This document shows, piece after piece, positions 34,406-41,921 of a stretch of 64,000 nucleotides of DNA (position 1 is the stretch's first letter; every line of letters begins with the position of its first letter). Position numbers and translations under genes: made by a program. Source of the stretch: SG-bin9 sp049323835 (lineage in GTDB: Bacteria; Pseudomonadota; Alphaproteobacteria; Rhizobiales; Xanthobacteraceae); assembly GCA_049323835.1 (NCBI GenBank), contig JBMOOJ010000093.1, positions 19,547 to 83,546 on the forward strand, given 5' to 3'. Under the pieces are notes generated by a model. The model ran no database searches. It was not told where the DNA came from and was given only the letters and a program-made list of their open reading frames with translations.

Positions 34406-36208
34406 TCAGGTCGTCGGGGCCGCCTGCGGTGCCGTGATGCTCGCGCGAGCACTGTCCTGAATCATGAACTGGGCCTTTGCCAGATTGGCGAAATGGCCGC
34501 CGCGCGCCACCAGTTCGTCGAAAGTTCCGCTTTCGATGACGCGGCCGTTCTCGAACACGAGAATGCGCGTGGCGTTGCGGATGGTGGAGAGGCGATGCGC
34601 GATCACGAAGGTCGTGCGTCCTTTCATCACTTCGTCGAGGGCCGCGTTGACCTTGGCCTCCGTGACCGCGTCGAGCGCGCTCGTTGCCTCGTCCAGGATC
34701 AGGATCGGCGGGTTCTTCAGCAGCGCCCGCGCAATCGACAGACGCTGGCGCTCGCCGCCGGACAGCATGCGCCCGCGTTCGCCGGCATTGGTGTCGAACT
34801 TGTTGTCGCTGCGTTCGATGAATTCGAGCGCCTGCGCACGCCGCGCCGCCTCGCGCAGTTCGGCGTCGGTGGCGTCGGGCTTGCCGACCCTCAGGTTGTC
34901 GGCGAGCGAGCGGTTGAACAGCAGCGCCTCCTGAAACACCACGCCGATGTTGCGGCGCAAGGCCGTGAGCGTCATGCCGCGCACATCCATCCCGTCGATC
35001 TTGATGATGCCGGACTGCGGATCGAAGGCGCGATGCAGGAGCGCGATCGCGGTCGACTTGCCCGCGCCGGTGGCGCCGACCAATGCAATGGTCTGGCCGG
35101 GCAGGGCTGAGAAACTCAGATCCGCGACCGCCGGACGCTTGCCGTCATACGAGAATGAGACGTCGTTGAACTCGATGAGGCCCTGAAGGCGGCCCGGATC
35201 GATGGCGTCGGGCCGGTCGCGCACCGCCGGGACCGCGTCGAGCACGTCGAAGAATTCGCGCAGCCGTGGCGCTTCCATGAACACGCTGTTGACGAAGCTC
35301 ACCACCTGTTCGAGGCGCTGGATGAGCATGGTCGCGAACGAGACGAACATCACGATCTCGCCGACGCTGGCCTGGCCCTGCGCATTGAGAAAGATGCCGA
35401 CCGTGAAGATCGCCAGCACCGTGATCGTGGTCGAGGCCCGCGTCATCACGGTGACGAGCGCCCACCACGACAGAACCGGCATTTGCGCCGACAGCAGCTG
35501 GTTCGCCACGTTGCGCAGGCCCTGCACCTCGGCGTCGATCCGCACGAAACTCTGCACCAGCGCCACGTTGCCGAGCGCGTCGGACGCGCGGGATGCGAGA
35601 TCGCTGTAGTGCTCCTCGACCTCGTTCTGCAGGCCGTAGGTCTTGCGCACCACGAGCGTCGTCAGCAGCGTGAACACCACGCACAGCACGAACAGCAGGA
35701 TCGCCAGCCGCCAGTTGATGTAGAGCGCGAGCGGCAACAGCACCACCAGCGAGACGATCGAGGCGAAATGCTCACGGAAGAAGCCGAGCCAGATCCGCCA
35801 CAGTGCGTCGGTGCCTTGCAGCATCACCTTCATCAGGCGCCCGGAGTGAACGCCGGTGTGGAAGGTCAGCGGCAGCTGCATGATGTGTTCGAAGTAGCCG
35901 GTGAGCACCGCCTGGCGCTGGCGATGAGCGAGGCGATCCGCATGCAGGGCAACGAAAGCGCTGCAGGCGATCGTGAACAGGCCGAAGCCGACCCATGCCC
36001 ACAGCAGCGGCCAGGGCGATGCCGGCAGCAGGCCGGCAGCGGCCGTCGGGGTGTTCTTCGACAGCACGTCAATGATCCGGCCGAACAGCACCGGTTCGGC
36101 GAATTGCGCCGTGGCCAGCACCAGATTCGCGAACGCCAGCAGCCAGCCGAGCCGCGCTTCCTTGCCAAGCAGTTCGAGAACGCGGACGTAGAGGCGGATC
36201 AGTTGCAT
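34406..36208 (-). CDS. ndvA: Cyclic beta-1,2-glucan exporter, ABC permease/ATPase
   Basis: A 600-residue ABC exporter of the NdvA/ChvA type. It begins MQLIRLYVRVLELLG; six helices (about 15-300) are followed by an ATPase with Walker A GATGAGKST, signature LSGGERQRLSIARA, Walker B LILDEATSALD and HRLSTIRNA. In Rhizobiaceae this protein moves cyclic beta-1,2-glucan to the periplasm for osmotic adaptation and host interaction. The glucan synthase ndvB is not in the window, so the exact glucan is inferred. Confidence 0.88.
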   Translation of the reverse strand: MQLIRLYVRVLELLGKEARLGWLLAFANLVLATAQFAEPVLFGRIIDVLSKNTPTAAAGLLPASPWPLLWAWVGFGLFTIACSAFVALHADRLAHRQRQAVLTGYFEHIMQLPLTFHTGVHSGRLMKVMLQGTDALWRIWLGFFREHFASIVSLVVLLPLALYINWRLAILLFVLCVVFTLLTTLVVRKTYGLQNEVEEHYSDLASRASDALGNVALVQSFVRIDAEVQGLRNVANQLLSAQMPVLSWWALVTVMTRASTTITVLAIFTVGIFLNAQGQASVGEIVMFVSFATMLIQRLEQVVSFVNSVFMEAPRLREFFDVLDAVPAVRDRPDAIDPGRLQGLIEFNDVSFSYDGKRPAVADLSFSALPGQTIALVGATGAGKSTAIALLHRAFDPQSGIIKIDGMDVRGMTLTALRRNIGVVFQEALLFNRSLADNLRVGKPDATDAELREAARRAQALEFIERSDNKFDTNAGERGRMLSGGERQRLSIARALLKNPPILILDEATSALDAVTEAKVNAALDEVMKGRTTFVIAHRLSTIRNATRILVFENGRVIESGTFDELVARGGHFANLAKAQFMIQDSARASITAPQAAPTT

Positions 36209-36296
36209 GCAGCCACTCGGCAGGACCAGCCGGCGCTGGGGACGGCCGGCCGGTGGATTTAATCAGGGATTGCGTTCGGAATACAGCCGCTCGTGA

Positions 36297-37316
36297 TCAG
36301 TCGGGTATGCGGCTCGCTGGGGGAGGCAGGTAAGAAGCGTCGAACAGATCGGCGGCACTGAGTGTCTTCTTGAACTTGTGGTCCTCGGCGAGCTGCGCCA
36401 AGGCCCGTGCAAAGCGCTTGTCGTCGATGCCGCCGAAGCCGTTGCGCTTCACCTCGCTGGTGATGAGGTTGTCGCGCAGCACGAGCCGCAGCCGCTCGAA
36501 TTCCAGATCGCGATTGCCGCCGTCGATCTGCGCCATCACGTCATCGGTCGCGCGGGCGGGATCCTGCGCCGTGAGCTTCAGCCCGGCGATCACCGCGCGC
36601 AGGAAGCCGCGGACGGCGTCCGGCTGGGCGGCAGCGAACTTCGGACTGACGATCAGCGCCGCGCCATAGGCCTCGCTGCCATAGTCGGACAGCCGGAAGA
36701 CCGCGAGGTCGCTGTCCGGAATGCCACGGTCGCGCATGTTGAGCGGGGCGAGGTAGGAAAAGCCGGTGACCGCATCGACCTGCCCGGCGGAGAGCATTGG
36801 CTCGCGCACCGCGAGGCCGATCTTCTCGATCTTCACCTTGTCCGGTTTGATGCCGTTCAGCTTCGCGACCGCCGGCCAGAAGCGGATCGACAGATCGTTG
36901 TCAGGAACGCCGAGGATCTTTCCTTGAACGTCGGCGAGCGCGTTAACGCCACGGCTCTTGCGCGCGACCACCGCATAGGGCGCGCGATTGAACATGACGA
37001 AGACCGCCTTCACGGCGGAGCCATTGTCCGTATCGCGATGGCGCGCCAGCGCGTTGATGTCGGCAAGCGCAAAATCGGTCTCGCCGGCCGCGACGCGCGT
37101 AATCGCATCCTTGGTGCTTTTGGCGATGTCGGTGGTGACCGTCAGGCCCTCATCGCGGAAGAAGCCCTTCGCCGCCGCCAGCAGGAAGGGGGCGAGCGTC
37201 GCATCGACCGGACGGTCATAGGTCAGGCGGAGCGTCGTTGCCGCGCGGCTGTCGTTTGCCCCGAGCCCGGCGGCAATGGTCAGAACAGCAGCTAGTCCGA
37301 GTGCGAAGATACGCAT
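36297..37316 (-). CDS. ABC-type substrate-binding protein (NMT1/SsuA-like)
   Basis: A 339-residue periplasmic protein with signal peptide ending near SRA-AT. The NMT1/THI5-like fold is suggested by FLLAAAKGFFRDEGLTV, AAGETDFALADINAL and the FWPAVAKLNGIKPDKV segment, as in binding proteins for nitrate, taurine, sulfonates or thiamine precursors. No ABC permease or ATPase gene is adjacent, so it is an orphan here and must use components encoded elsewhere. Ligand unknown. Confidence 0.83.
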   Translation of the reverse strand: MRIFALGLAAVLTIAAGLGANDSRAATTLRLTYDRPVDATLAPFLLAAAKGFFRDEGLTVTTDIAKSTKDAITRVAAGETDFALADINALARHRDTDNGSAVKAVFVMFNRAPYAVVARKSRGVNALADVQGKILGVPDNDLSIRFWPAVAKLNGIKPDKVKIEKIGLAVREPMLSAGQVDAVTGFSYLAPLNMRDRGIPDSDLAVFRLSDYGSEAYGAALIVSPKFAAAQPDAVRGFLRAVIAGLKLTAQDPARATDDVMAQIDGGNRDLEFERLRLVLRDNLITSEVKRNGFGGIDDKRFARALAQLAEDHKFKKTLSAADLFDASYLPPPASRIPD

Positions 37317-37477
37317 ATCGACAACGCCAAAACGAGTTTCCCGCAGTTGGACGTGCGGCTGTGGTGGTTTGATGACGCGCGCTCACAAGCGGCCGGAGCG
37401 TTCTGGTCGAAGATGAACGGATATAAATCCAAATGCCACGATTCCGCCACCGGTCATTCAGTTGCGGTTGGGCTTGG

Positions 37478-37502
37478 GGAACTTACATCTGTGCGGGTGG
37501 TT
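37478..37502 (+). promoter_or_regulatory. Candidate EcfG-type (general stress sigma) promoter
   Basis: GGAAC at 37478-37482 followed after 16 nt by GGTT at 37499-37502 resembles the alphaproteobacterial EcfG consensus GGAAC-N16/17-CGTT with one mismatch. Transcription would start about 45 bases before the ATG at 37555. Confidence 0.35.
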
Positions 37503-37554
37503 ATCCCTGCGAGTGGCCGAGTCCGGCCCAAGGGGCGCCAGAGGGAGTTTGAAC

Positions 37555-37983
37555 ATGTTAATTCGCAAGGGACTGCTTTCGACATCCGGCCGCGCGGTGG
37601 CGCTGGCGACGGTTGCGGCGTTTGCGCTGACGGCGTTCGAAGTGCCGAAGGTGCAGGCGGCGGAAATCCGCACCGCGCCTGTCGCGAAGACCGCTGCCCT
37701 GCAGGACGATGTGACCGATTTCAGCGCGCGCCGCCGTCATTATCGCGGTGGGGGTGCGGCAGCGGGTCTCGCCGCCTTCGGCCTCATCGCCGGCACCATC
37801 GCCGCCGCTGCGGCGGCCAGCAACCATCGTGACCACTACTACTATCCGGCCCCCGGCTACGGCTATTATGGCGGCGGTCCGGTCTATTATGACGCGCCCG
37901 CCTATTATGCCCCGAGCTACGGCTATTATGGCGGCGGTTACTCCAACAGCCGCGCCTATCGTTACGAGTACGGTGGCAACTGA
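37555..37983 (+). CDS. Exported Tyr/Gly-rich small protein
   Basis: A 142-residue protein. Residues 1-35 form a signal peptide (basic MLIRKG, then an Ala/Val-rich core ending VQAAE). A glycine/alanine hydrophobic stretch, GGGAAAGLAAFGLIAGTIAAAAAAS, at about 62-86 may be a membrane segment or glycine-zipper. The C-terminus is made of repeated GYYGGG, YYAP and SYGYYGG units. Such Gly/Tyr-rich exported proteins are common in Bradyrhizobium relatives and often stress-linked; function unknown. GAGGGAG precedes the ATG by seven bases. A strong terminator follows. Confidence 0.75.
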   Translation: MLIRKGLLSTSGRAVALATVAAFALTAFEVPKVQAAEIRTAPVAKTAALQDDVTDFSARRRHYRGGGAAAGLAAFGLIAGTIAAAAAASNHRDHYYYPAPGYGYYGGGPVYYDAPAYYAPSYGYYGGGYSNSRAYRYEYGGN

Positions 37984-38003
37984 TCGCCGATCGATTCCAG
38001 CTG

Positions 38004-38036
38004 AAAGGCCGCCGGGGGCAACCCCCGGCGGCCTTT
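38004..38036 (+). terminator. Strong terminator after the Tyr/Gly-rich gene
   Basis: A perfect 15-bp stem (AAAGGCCGCCGGGGG at 38004-38018 with its complement at 38022-38036) and a CAA loop, 21 bp past the stop codon. The T tract is just three, but the stem is exceptionally stable. Confidence 0.85.
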
Positions 38037-38161
38037 GCCGTGAGTGAGAGTTAACGCGCATTTATGACAGCGGCATTTATGACGACGGCCTTGTGACAGC
38101 CAGTTGCTTTTCTGCCGCGCGTTAACGCCCCGAAGACGGGAGTGCGCTATTTTCAGTCATT

Positions 38162-38584
38162 ATGAGTGATTCGCTCGAGCGACTTTACCGCGCCATTCTG
38201 GCGGCCAAAGACCTTGATCCGGCAATTTCCCGAACTGCGCGGCTGATGAAGCATGGCCCATCGAAGATGGCCAAGAAGCTTGCCGAGGAAGCCATCGAGG
38301 TCGTCATCGACGCGGTCAATGGCAAGCGCGACGCGGTGATCTCGGAGAGTGCCGACCTCCTTTACAATCTGTCGGTGCTGTGGGCATCGGCCGGGGTCCG
38401 CCCGGAAGACATCTGGGCCGAGATGGCGCGGCGCGAGCGTCTCCTCGGCATTGCCGAGAAGCTGCCCAAAACGCGGTCCAAGCCGCTGCCCAAGGCCACG
38501 GCTCCGATGCCGGAAGCCCCCCGTCCGCTGGGGCGGCGTCCAACTGTCGCACTCAAGGGCCGCCGGCTCTCGAAGCACCACTAA
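38162..38584 (+). CDS. hisE: Phosphoribosyl-ATP pyrophosphatase-like (HisE / MazG-like) protein
   Basis: A 140-residue protein whose first ~95 residues match the all-alpha NTP-pyrophosphatase HisE fold: MKHGPSKMAKKLAEEAIEVVIDAV, KRDAVISESADLLYNLSVLW (EExxE and ExxD metal-binding pattern) and RRERLLGIAEK. HisE hydrolyses PR-ATP to PR-AMP in histidine synthesis. No other his genes are adjacent, and the 40-residue basic Pro-rich tail is unusual, so this may be a second, stand-alone paralogue; the symbol is therefore tentative. An 11-bp direct repeat (GCATTTATGAC at 38058 and 38073) lies upstream. Confidence 0.75.
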   Translation: MSDSLERLYRAILAAKDLDPAISRTARLMKHGPSKMAKKLAEEAIEVVIDAVNGKRDAVISESADLLYNLSVLWASAGVRPEDIWAEMARRERLLGIAEKLPKTRSKPLPKATAPMPEAPRPLGRRPTVALKGRRLSKHH

Positions 38585-38647
38585 CTTTCCTGCAATCCAG
38601 CGGCGTCCCGCCATGGACAAATCCGGCGGAGGATGGTTCATCGCGCC

Positions 38648-39229
38648 ATGCTGAGACGAATGTACGACTGGTGCATTGCCGCCGCCGACAAGCCCTACGC
38701 GCTCTGGATCATGGGCTTCGTGTCCTTCGCGGAAAGCTCCTTCTTCCCGATCCCCCCTGACGTGATGCTGATCCCGATGTCGCTGGCGCGGCCGAAGCGG
38801 GCGTGGTTCTACGCGACCGTCTGTACGGTGACGTCGGTCGCCGGCGGCGTCGTCGGCTATCTGATCGGTGCGCTGCTCTACGACAGCGTCGGTCAGTGGA
38901 TCATCAACCTTTACGGCGGTGGCGACAAGGTCGACGCTTTTCGCGCGCTATATGCCGAGTACGGCGCATGGATCATCATCGGCAAGGGGTTGACGCCGAT
39001 TCCCTACAAGCTGGTGACCATCGTCTCGGGCTTCGCCGGTTACAACATCTGGATGTTCATCCTTTGCTCGATCATCGCGCGCGGCGGCCGGTTCTTCATC
39101 GTCGCGATCGTGCTGAATTTCTACGGCGAGCAGATCAAGGCTGAACTCGAGAAGCGTCTCGGCTTCTGGGTTATCTTGAGCGCGGTGGTTCTCGTGCTCG
39201 GGTTCTTCATCGTCGGGTGGTTCTTCTGA
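38648..39229 (+). CDS. DedA family (VTT/SNARE-associated domain) membrane protein
   Basis: A 193-residue membrane protein of the DedA/YqaA group. FAESSFFPIPPDVMLIPMSLARP and GKGLTPIPYKLVTIVSGFAGYN (split pieces) contain the conserved re-entrant-loop motifs with the F/ExxxPxPPE-like start and the Arg/Pro-rich second motif; GGRFFIVAIVL is also typical. DedA proteins are implicated in lipid-carrier or membrane homeostasis. ATG 38648 is chosen; 38633 and 38660 are alternatives. The HisE-like gene lies 63 bp upstream. Confidence 0.87.
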   Translation: MLRRMYDWCIAAADKPYALWIMGFVSFAESSFFPIPPDVMLIPMSLARPKRAWFYATVCTVTSVAGGVVGYLIGALLYDSVGQWIINLYGGGDKVDAFRALYAEYGAWIIIGKGLTPIPYKLVTIVSGFAGYNIWMFILCSIIARGGRFFIVAIVLNFYGEQIKAELEKRLGFWVILSAVVLVLGFFIVGWFF

Positions 39230-39357
39230 CGCGGCTCGCGAGTGGGGCGGTTCAATCCGCTCCATCCTTGCTATGCCATCGCCATGCGAACGTCGGAATC
39301 GGGCTGCTTGCGGGGTTTGATCTTTCCCGCAGCCGCCATTCGCGATACCTTCCAGGC

Positions 39358-39942
39358 ATGCCCGACCGGCGGACACTCATTCCTGTCGCAGCCGCTTCGC
39401 GCCCCGCAATCCCGGCGCGATGGCTGCAGGGCTTTGTTCTTGCCGGCTTCGCCATCGGTGCAAGCGTAACGCACGCGCAAACTTCTCCGCCGCCGCCGTC
39501 CTCACCGCCCCCCGCCGCGCTGGCTCCGGCACCGCCCGACGCCCCTCCGCAGCCCGCGCCGCCGCAGAGCAATCCTGGGCTGATTGAGGAAATCGGCAGG
39601 ATGCTGCGCAGCTCGACGACCATCTTCACGCTGCCGTCGGCGAAGGAAACGATCGACGATCTCAATGCGCGCGCCAAGGGCGCGACCGACAGTCTGGGCC
39701 GCTTGGCGCGGCCGGCCTCCGTTGCGACGGGCCGCGTCGTTTGCAAGGTCGCCGCGAATGGCGCGCCGGACTGCAAGGCGGCGGCCGATAAGCTTTGTCA
39801 GAGCAAGGGCTTCACCAGCGGCAACAGCATCGAGTCGGATGCGGCCGAAAGCTGTCCGGCAAGAGTCTTGATGTCGGGACGGCCGCCGGAGCCCGGCGAG
39901 TGCCGCACCGACAATTACGTCACGCGCGCACTCTGCCAGTAA
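39358..39942 (+). CDS. Exported proline-rich cysteine-containing protein
   Basis: A 194-residue protein. The N-terminus (to about 40) includes a basic stretch and the hydrophobic LQGFVLAGFAIGASVTHA ending in AHA-like cleavage before QTS. A proline/alanine-rich linker (about 43-75) is followed by a folded region with seven cysteines or so (VVCKVAANGAPDCKAAADKLCQ, SCPARV, GECRTDN, ALCQ; shown as pieces), suggesting disulfides in the periplasm. No known domain recognised. It seems conserved in style with small periplasmic proteins of Rhizobiales. Confidence 0.65.
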   Translation: MPDRRTLIPVAAASRPAIPARWLQGFVLAGFAIGASVTHAQTSPPPPSSPPPAALAPAPPDAPPQPAPPQSNPGLIEEIGRMLRSSTTIFTLPSAKETIDDLNARAKGATDSLGRLARPASVATGRVVCKVAANGAPDCKAAADKLCQSKGFTSGNSIESDAAESCPARVLMSGRPPEPGECRTDNYVTRALCQ

Positions 39943-39959
39943 TCTGAACGCCAGAATCT

Positions 39960-40119
39960 TGAGTGCCAGTTCTCCGCAGCCAGCGGGGGTTGGTTCACCA
40001 CCGGTATCCATTGACTTTTCACCTGGCACTCAGGCTATTGCGGGCGTCGCTGGTGTCCGATTCCGAAGTTCGCACGACGGTGTGGCGTGTTCCGTTGCGA
40101 ACTTCCGAACCGCCACACC
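39960..40119 (+). promoter_or_regulatory. Highly structured leader with interlocking inverted repeats
   Basis: The 230-bp gap before the flavin oxidoreductase at 40174 contains TGAGTGCCAG (39960-39969) and its perfect complement CTGGCACTCA (40023-40032). It then holds two interleaved perfect pairs: A GAAGTTCGCA (40065-40074) with A' TGCGAACTTC (40096-40105), and B GGTGTGGCG (40079-40087) with B' CGCCACACC (40111-40119). Order A-B-A'-B' can form a pseudoknot or two exclusive hairpins. A leader switch or overlapping operators are possible; no known riboswitch class is recognised. Confidence 0.5.
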
Positions 40120-40173
40120 AGGTTCCTCTGCGTGCTCATGGAATGACGATCACAAGATAAAGGAAGTCCGCGT

Positions 40174-41142
40174 ATGTCGATGCCTGCGTTGTTCAAGGGC
40201 CGTCTCTCGATCCCGGTGATCGGTGCGCCGCTGTTCATCATTTCGGTGCCCGATCTCGTGATCGCCCAGTGCAAGGCCGGCGTCGTCGGATCGTTTCCGG
40301 CGTTGAATGCGCGCCCGCCCGCACTGCTTGACGAGTGGATTGCGCGCATCAAGGAAGAACTGGCCGCGCATGACAAGGCCAATCCGGACCGGCTGTCGGC
40401 GCCGTTCGCCGTCAACCAGATCGTCCATCGCTCGAACAACCGGCTCGAGCAGGACATGGCGGTTTGCGAGAAGCACAAGGTGCCGATGGTGATCACCTCG
40501 CTCGGTGCGCGCGAGGATTTGAATCAGGCGGTGCACGGCTGGGGCGGCATCACCTTCCACGACGTCATCAATCAGCGGTTCGCGCACAAGGCGATCGAGA
40601 AGGGGGCGGACGGCCTCATTCTCGTGTCCGCCGGCGCCGGCGGCCATGCCGGCGAACTGTCGCCGTTTGCGTTCCTTGCCGAGACGCGCAAGTGGTTCAA
40701 TGGTCCGATCGCACTGTCGGGGTCGATCGGCACCGGCCGCGCCATCCGCGCCGCGCGCGTGCTCGGCGCCGACTTCGCCTATATCGGCTCGGCGTTCATC
40801 GCCACCAAGGAAGCCAACGCCGTCGAACGGTACAAGGAAATGATCACGACGTCCGCATCCGAAGACATCGTCTATTCGAACCTGTTCACCGGCGTGCACG
40901 GCAACTACCTGAAGCCGTCGATTGCTGCCGCCGGCATGGACCCGGACAATCTGCCGGAGTCCGATCCCTCGAAGATGAATTTCGGCACCGACGCAAGCGG
41001 CGAACGGCAACGTCCCAAGGCATGGAAGGAAATCTGGGGCAGCGGCCAGGGCATTGGTAGCATCGACAAGGTGCTGCCTGCCGCCGAACTGATCGCCCGC
41101 TTCAAAAAGGAATATGCGGAGGCGGTCGACCCGGCGCTGTGA
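40174..41142 (+). CDS. NAD(P)H-dependent flavin oxidoreductase (nitronate monooxygenase family)
   Basis: A 322-residue FMN-binding TIM-barrel protein of the 2-nitropropane dioxygenase/enoyl-reductase-like family. PVIGAPLFIISVPDLVIAQ at the N-terminus, SAGAGGHAG at the FMN phosphate site and LGADFAYIGSAFIATKE are typical. Members oxidise alkyl nitronates or act as quinone/enoyl reductases. Its stop overlaps the next thioesterase gene (TGATG). A paralogue lies at 48092, so the two probably serve related acyl-CoA pathways. Confidence 0.9.
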   Translation: MSMPALFKGRLSIPVIGAPLFIISVPDLVIAQCKAGVVGSFPALNARPPALLDEWIARIKEELAAHDKANPDRLSAPFAVNQIVHRSNNRLEQDMAVCEKHKVPMVITSLGAREDLNQAVHGWGGITFHDVINQRFAHKAIEKGADGLILVSAGAGGHAGELSPFAFLAETRKWFNGPIALSGSIGTGRAIRAARVLGADFAYIGSAFIATKEANAVERYKEMITTSASEDIVYSNLFTGVHGNYLKPSIAAAGMDPDNLPESDPSKMNFGTDASGERQRPKAWKEIWGSGQGIGSIDKVLPAAELIARFKKEYAEAVDPAL

Positions 41143-41915
41143 TGGAGGCGGTCTATCGCATCAATGGCGATCGCGCCGAAACGTCTGCCCATGCTGCCGG
41201 CCCGTGGAGTCCGGACATGCAGCACGGCTCGCCGCCGTCGGCGCTGGTGACATGGGCCGCCGAGCAGATGCCGACCGCGCAGCCGATGCAGGTTGCGCGC
41301 GTCACCGTCGACCTGATGCGGCCGGTGCCGCTCGTACCGCTGACCATCGAGCGTGAGACGCTGCGCGAGGGCCGCAAGATCCAGCTCTGCGGCATCCGGC
41401 TGAAGGCGAACGGCGTCGAGGTCGTTCGCGCCACGGTGCTCAAGGTGCGCGTTGCCGACGCCGAGCTGCCGGCGGATATCGGTGAGCATCCGCTCGATCT
41501 CCCAGGGCCGGATGCCGGGCATCGCGAGGATACGCGCGGACTGATCAATCCGTTCATCCAGACCATGAGCATCAGCGCCGTGCGCGGGCGGTTGATGGTG
41601 AATGGCCCGGGCGCGATCTGGTATCGCGCCGATATGCCGATCATCGAGGGGCAGGCGATTTCACCGGCGATGCGAGCGATGATCGCATCCGACTTCTCGA
41701 ACGCAACGTCGTCGATGCTCGACTGGCGCCAGTGGACCTTCCTCAATGCCGATCTCAACGTCAGCTTTGCCCGTCAGCCGGTCGGCGACTGGATTCTGCT
41801 GAACGGCGAGACGTTGATCGGTCCCGATGGGCGCGGGATTGCGACCGCGCGGCTTGCGGATAGCAAGGGCTACTTCGGCCGTTCGGTGCAGACACTGGTG
41901 ATCGAGAAGCGTTGA
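41142..41915 (+). CDS. Acyl-CoA thioesterase (double hot-dog) family protein
   Basis: A 257-residue protein with two hot-dog halves: MQHGSPPSALVTWAAEQ and VARVTVDLMRPVPLVPLTI in the first, and LNADLNVSFARQPVGDWILLNGET in the second (pieces). This is the TesB-like/thioesterase-superfamily layout that hydrolyses acyl-CoAs. Coupled to the flavin oxidoreductase. It resembles the protein at 45576 in size and layout. Start is ATG 41142; GTG 41139 is an alternative. Convergent with the glycosyltransferase (6-bp gap). Confidence 0.83.
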   Translation: MEAVYRINGDRAETSAHAAGPWSPDMQHGSPPSALVTWAAEQMPTAQPMQVARVTVDLMRPVPLVPLTIERETLREGRKIQLCGIRLKANGVEVVRATVLKVRVADAELPADIGEHPLDLPGPDAGHREDTRGLINPFIQTMSISAVRGRLMVNGPGAIWYRADMPIIEGQAISPAMRAMIASDFSNATSSMLDWRQWTFLNADLNVSFARQPVGDWILLNGETLIGPDGRGIATARLADSKGYFGRSVQTLVIEKR

Positions 41916-41921
41916 GCGGCG

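Noticed and set aside
33065..35110. 681-codon plus-strand frame opposite the carboxypeptidase and ndvA
   Set aside because: It crosses two convincing minus-strand genes and has the charged low-complexity composition of a GC-rich shadow frame.
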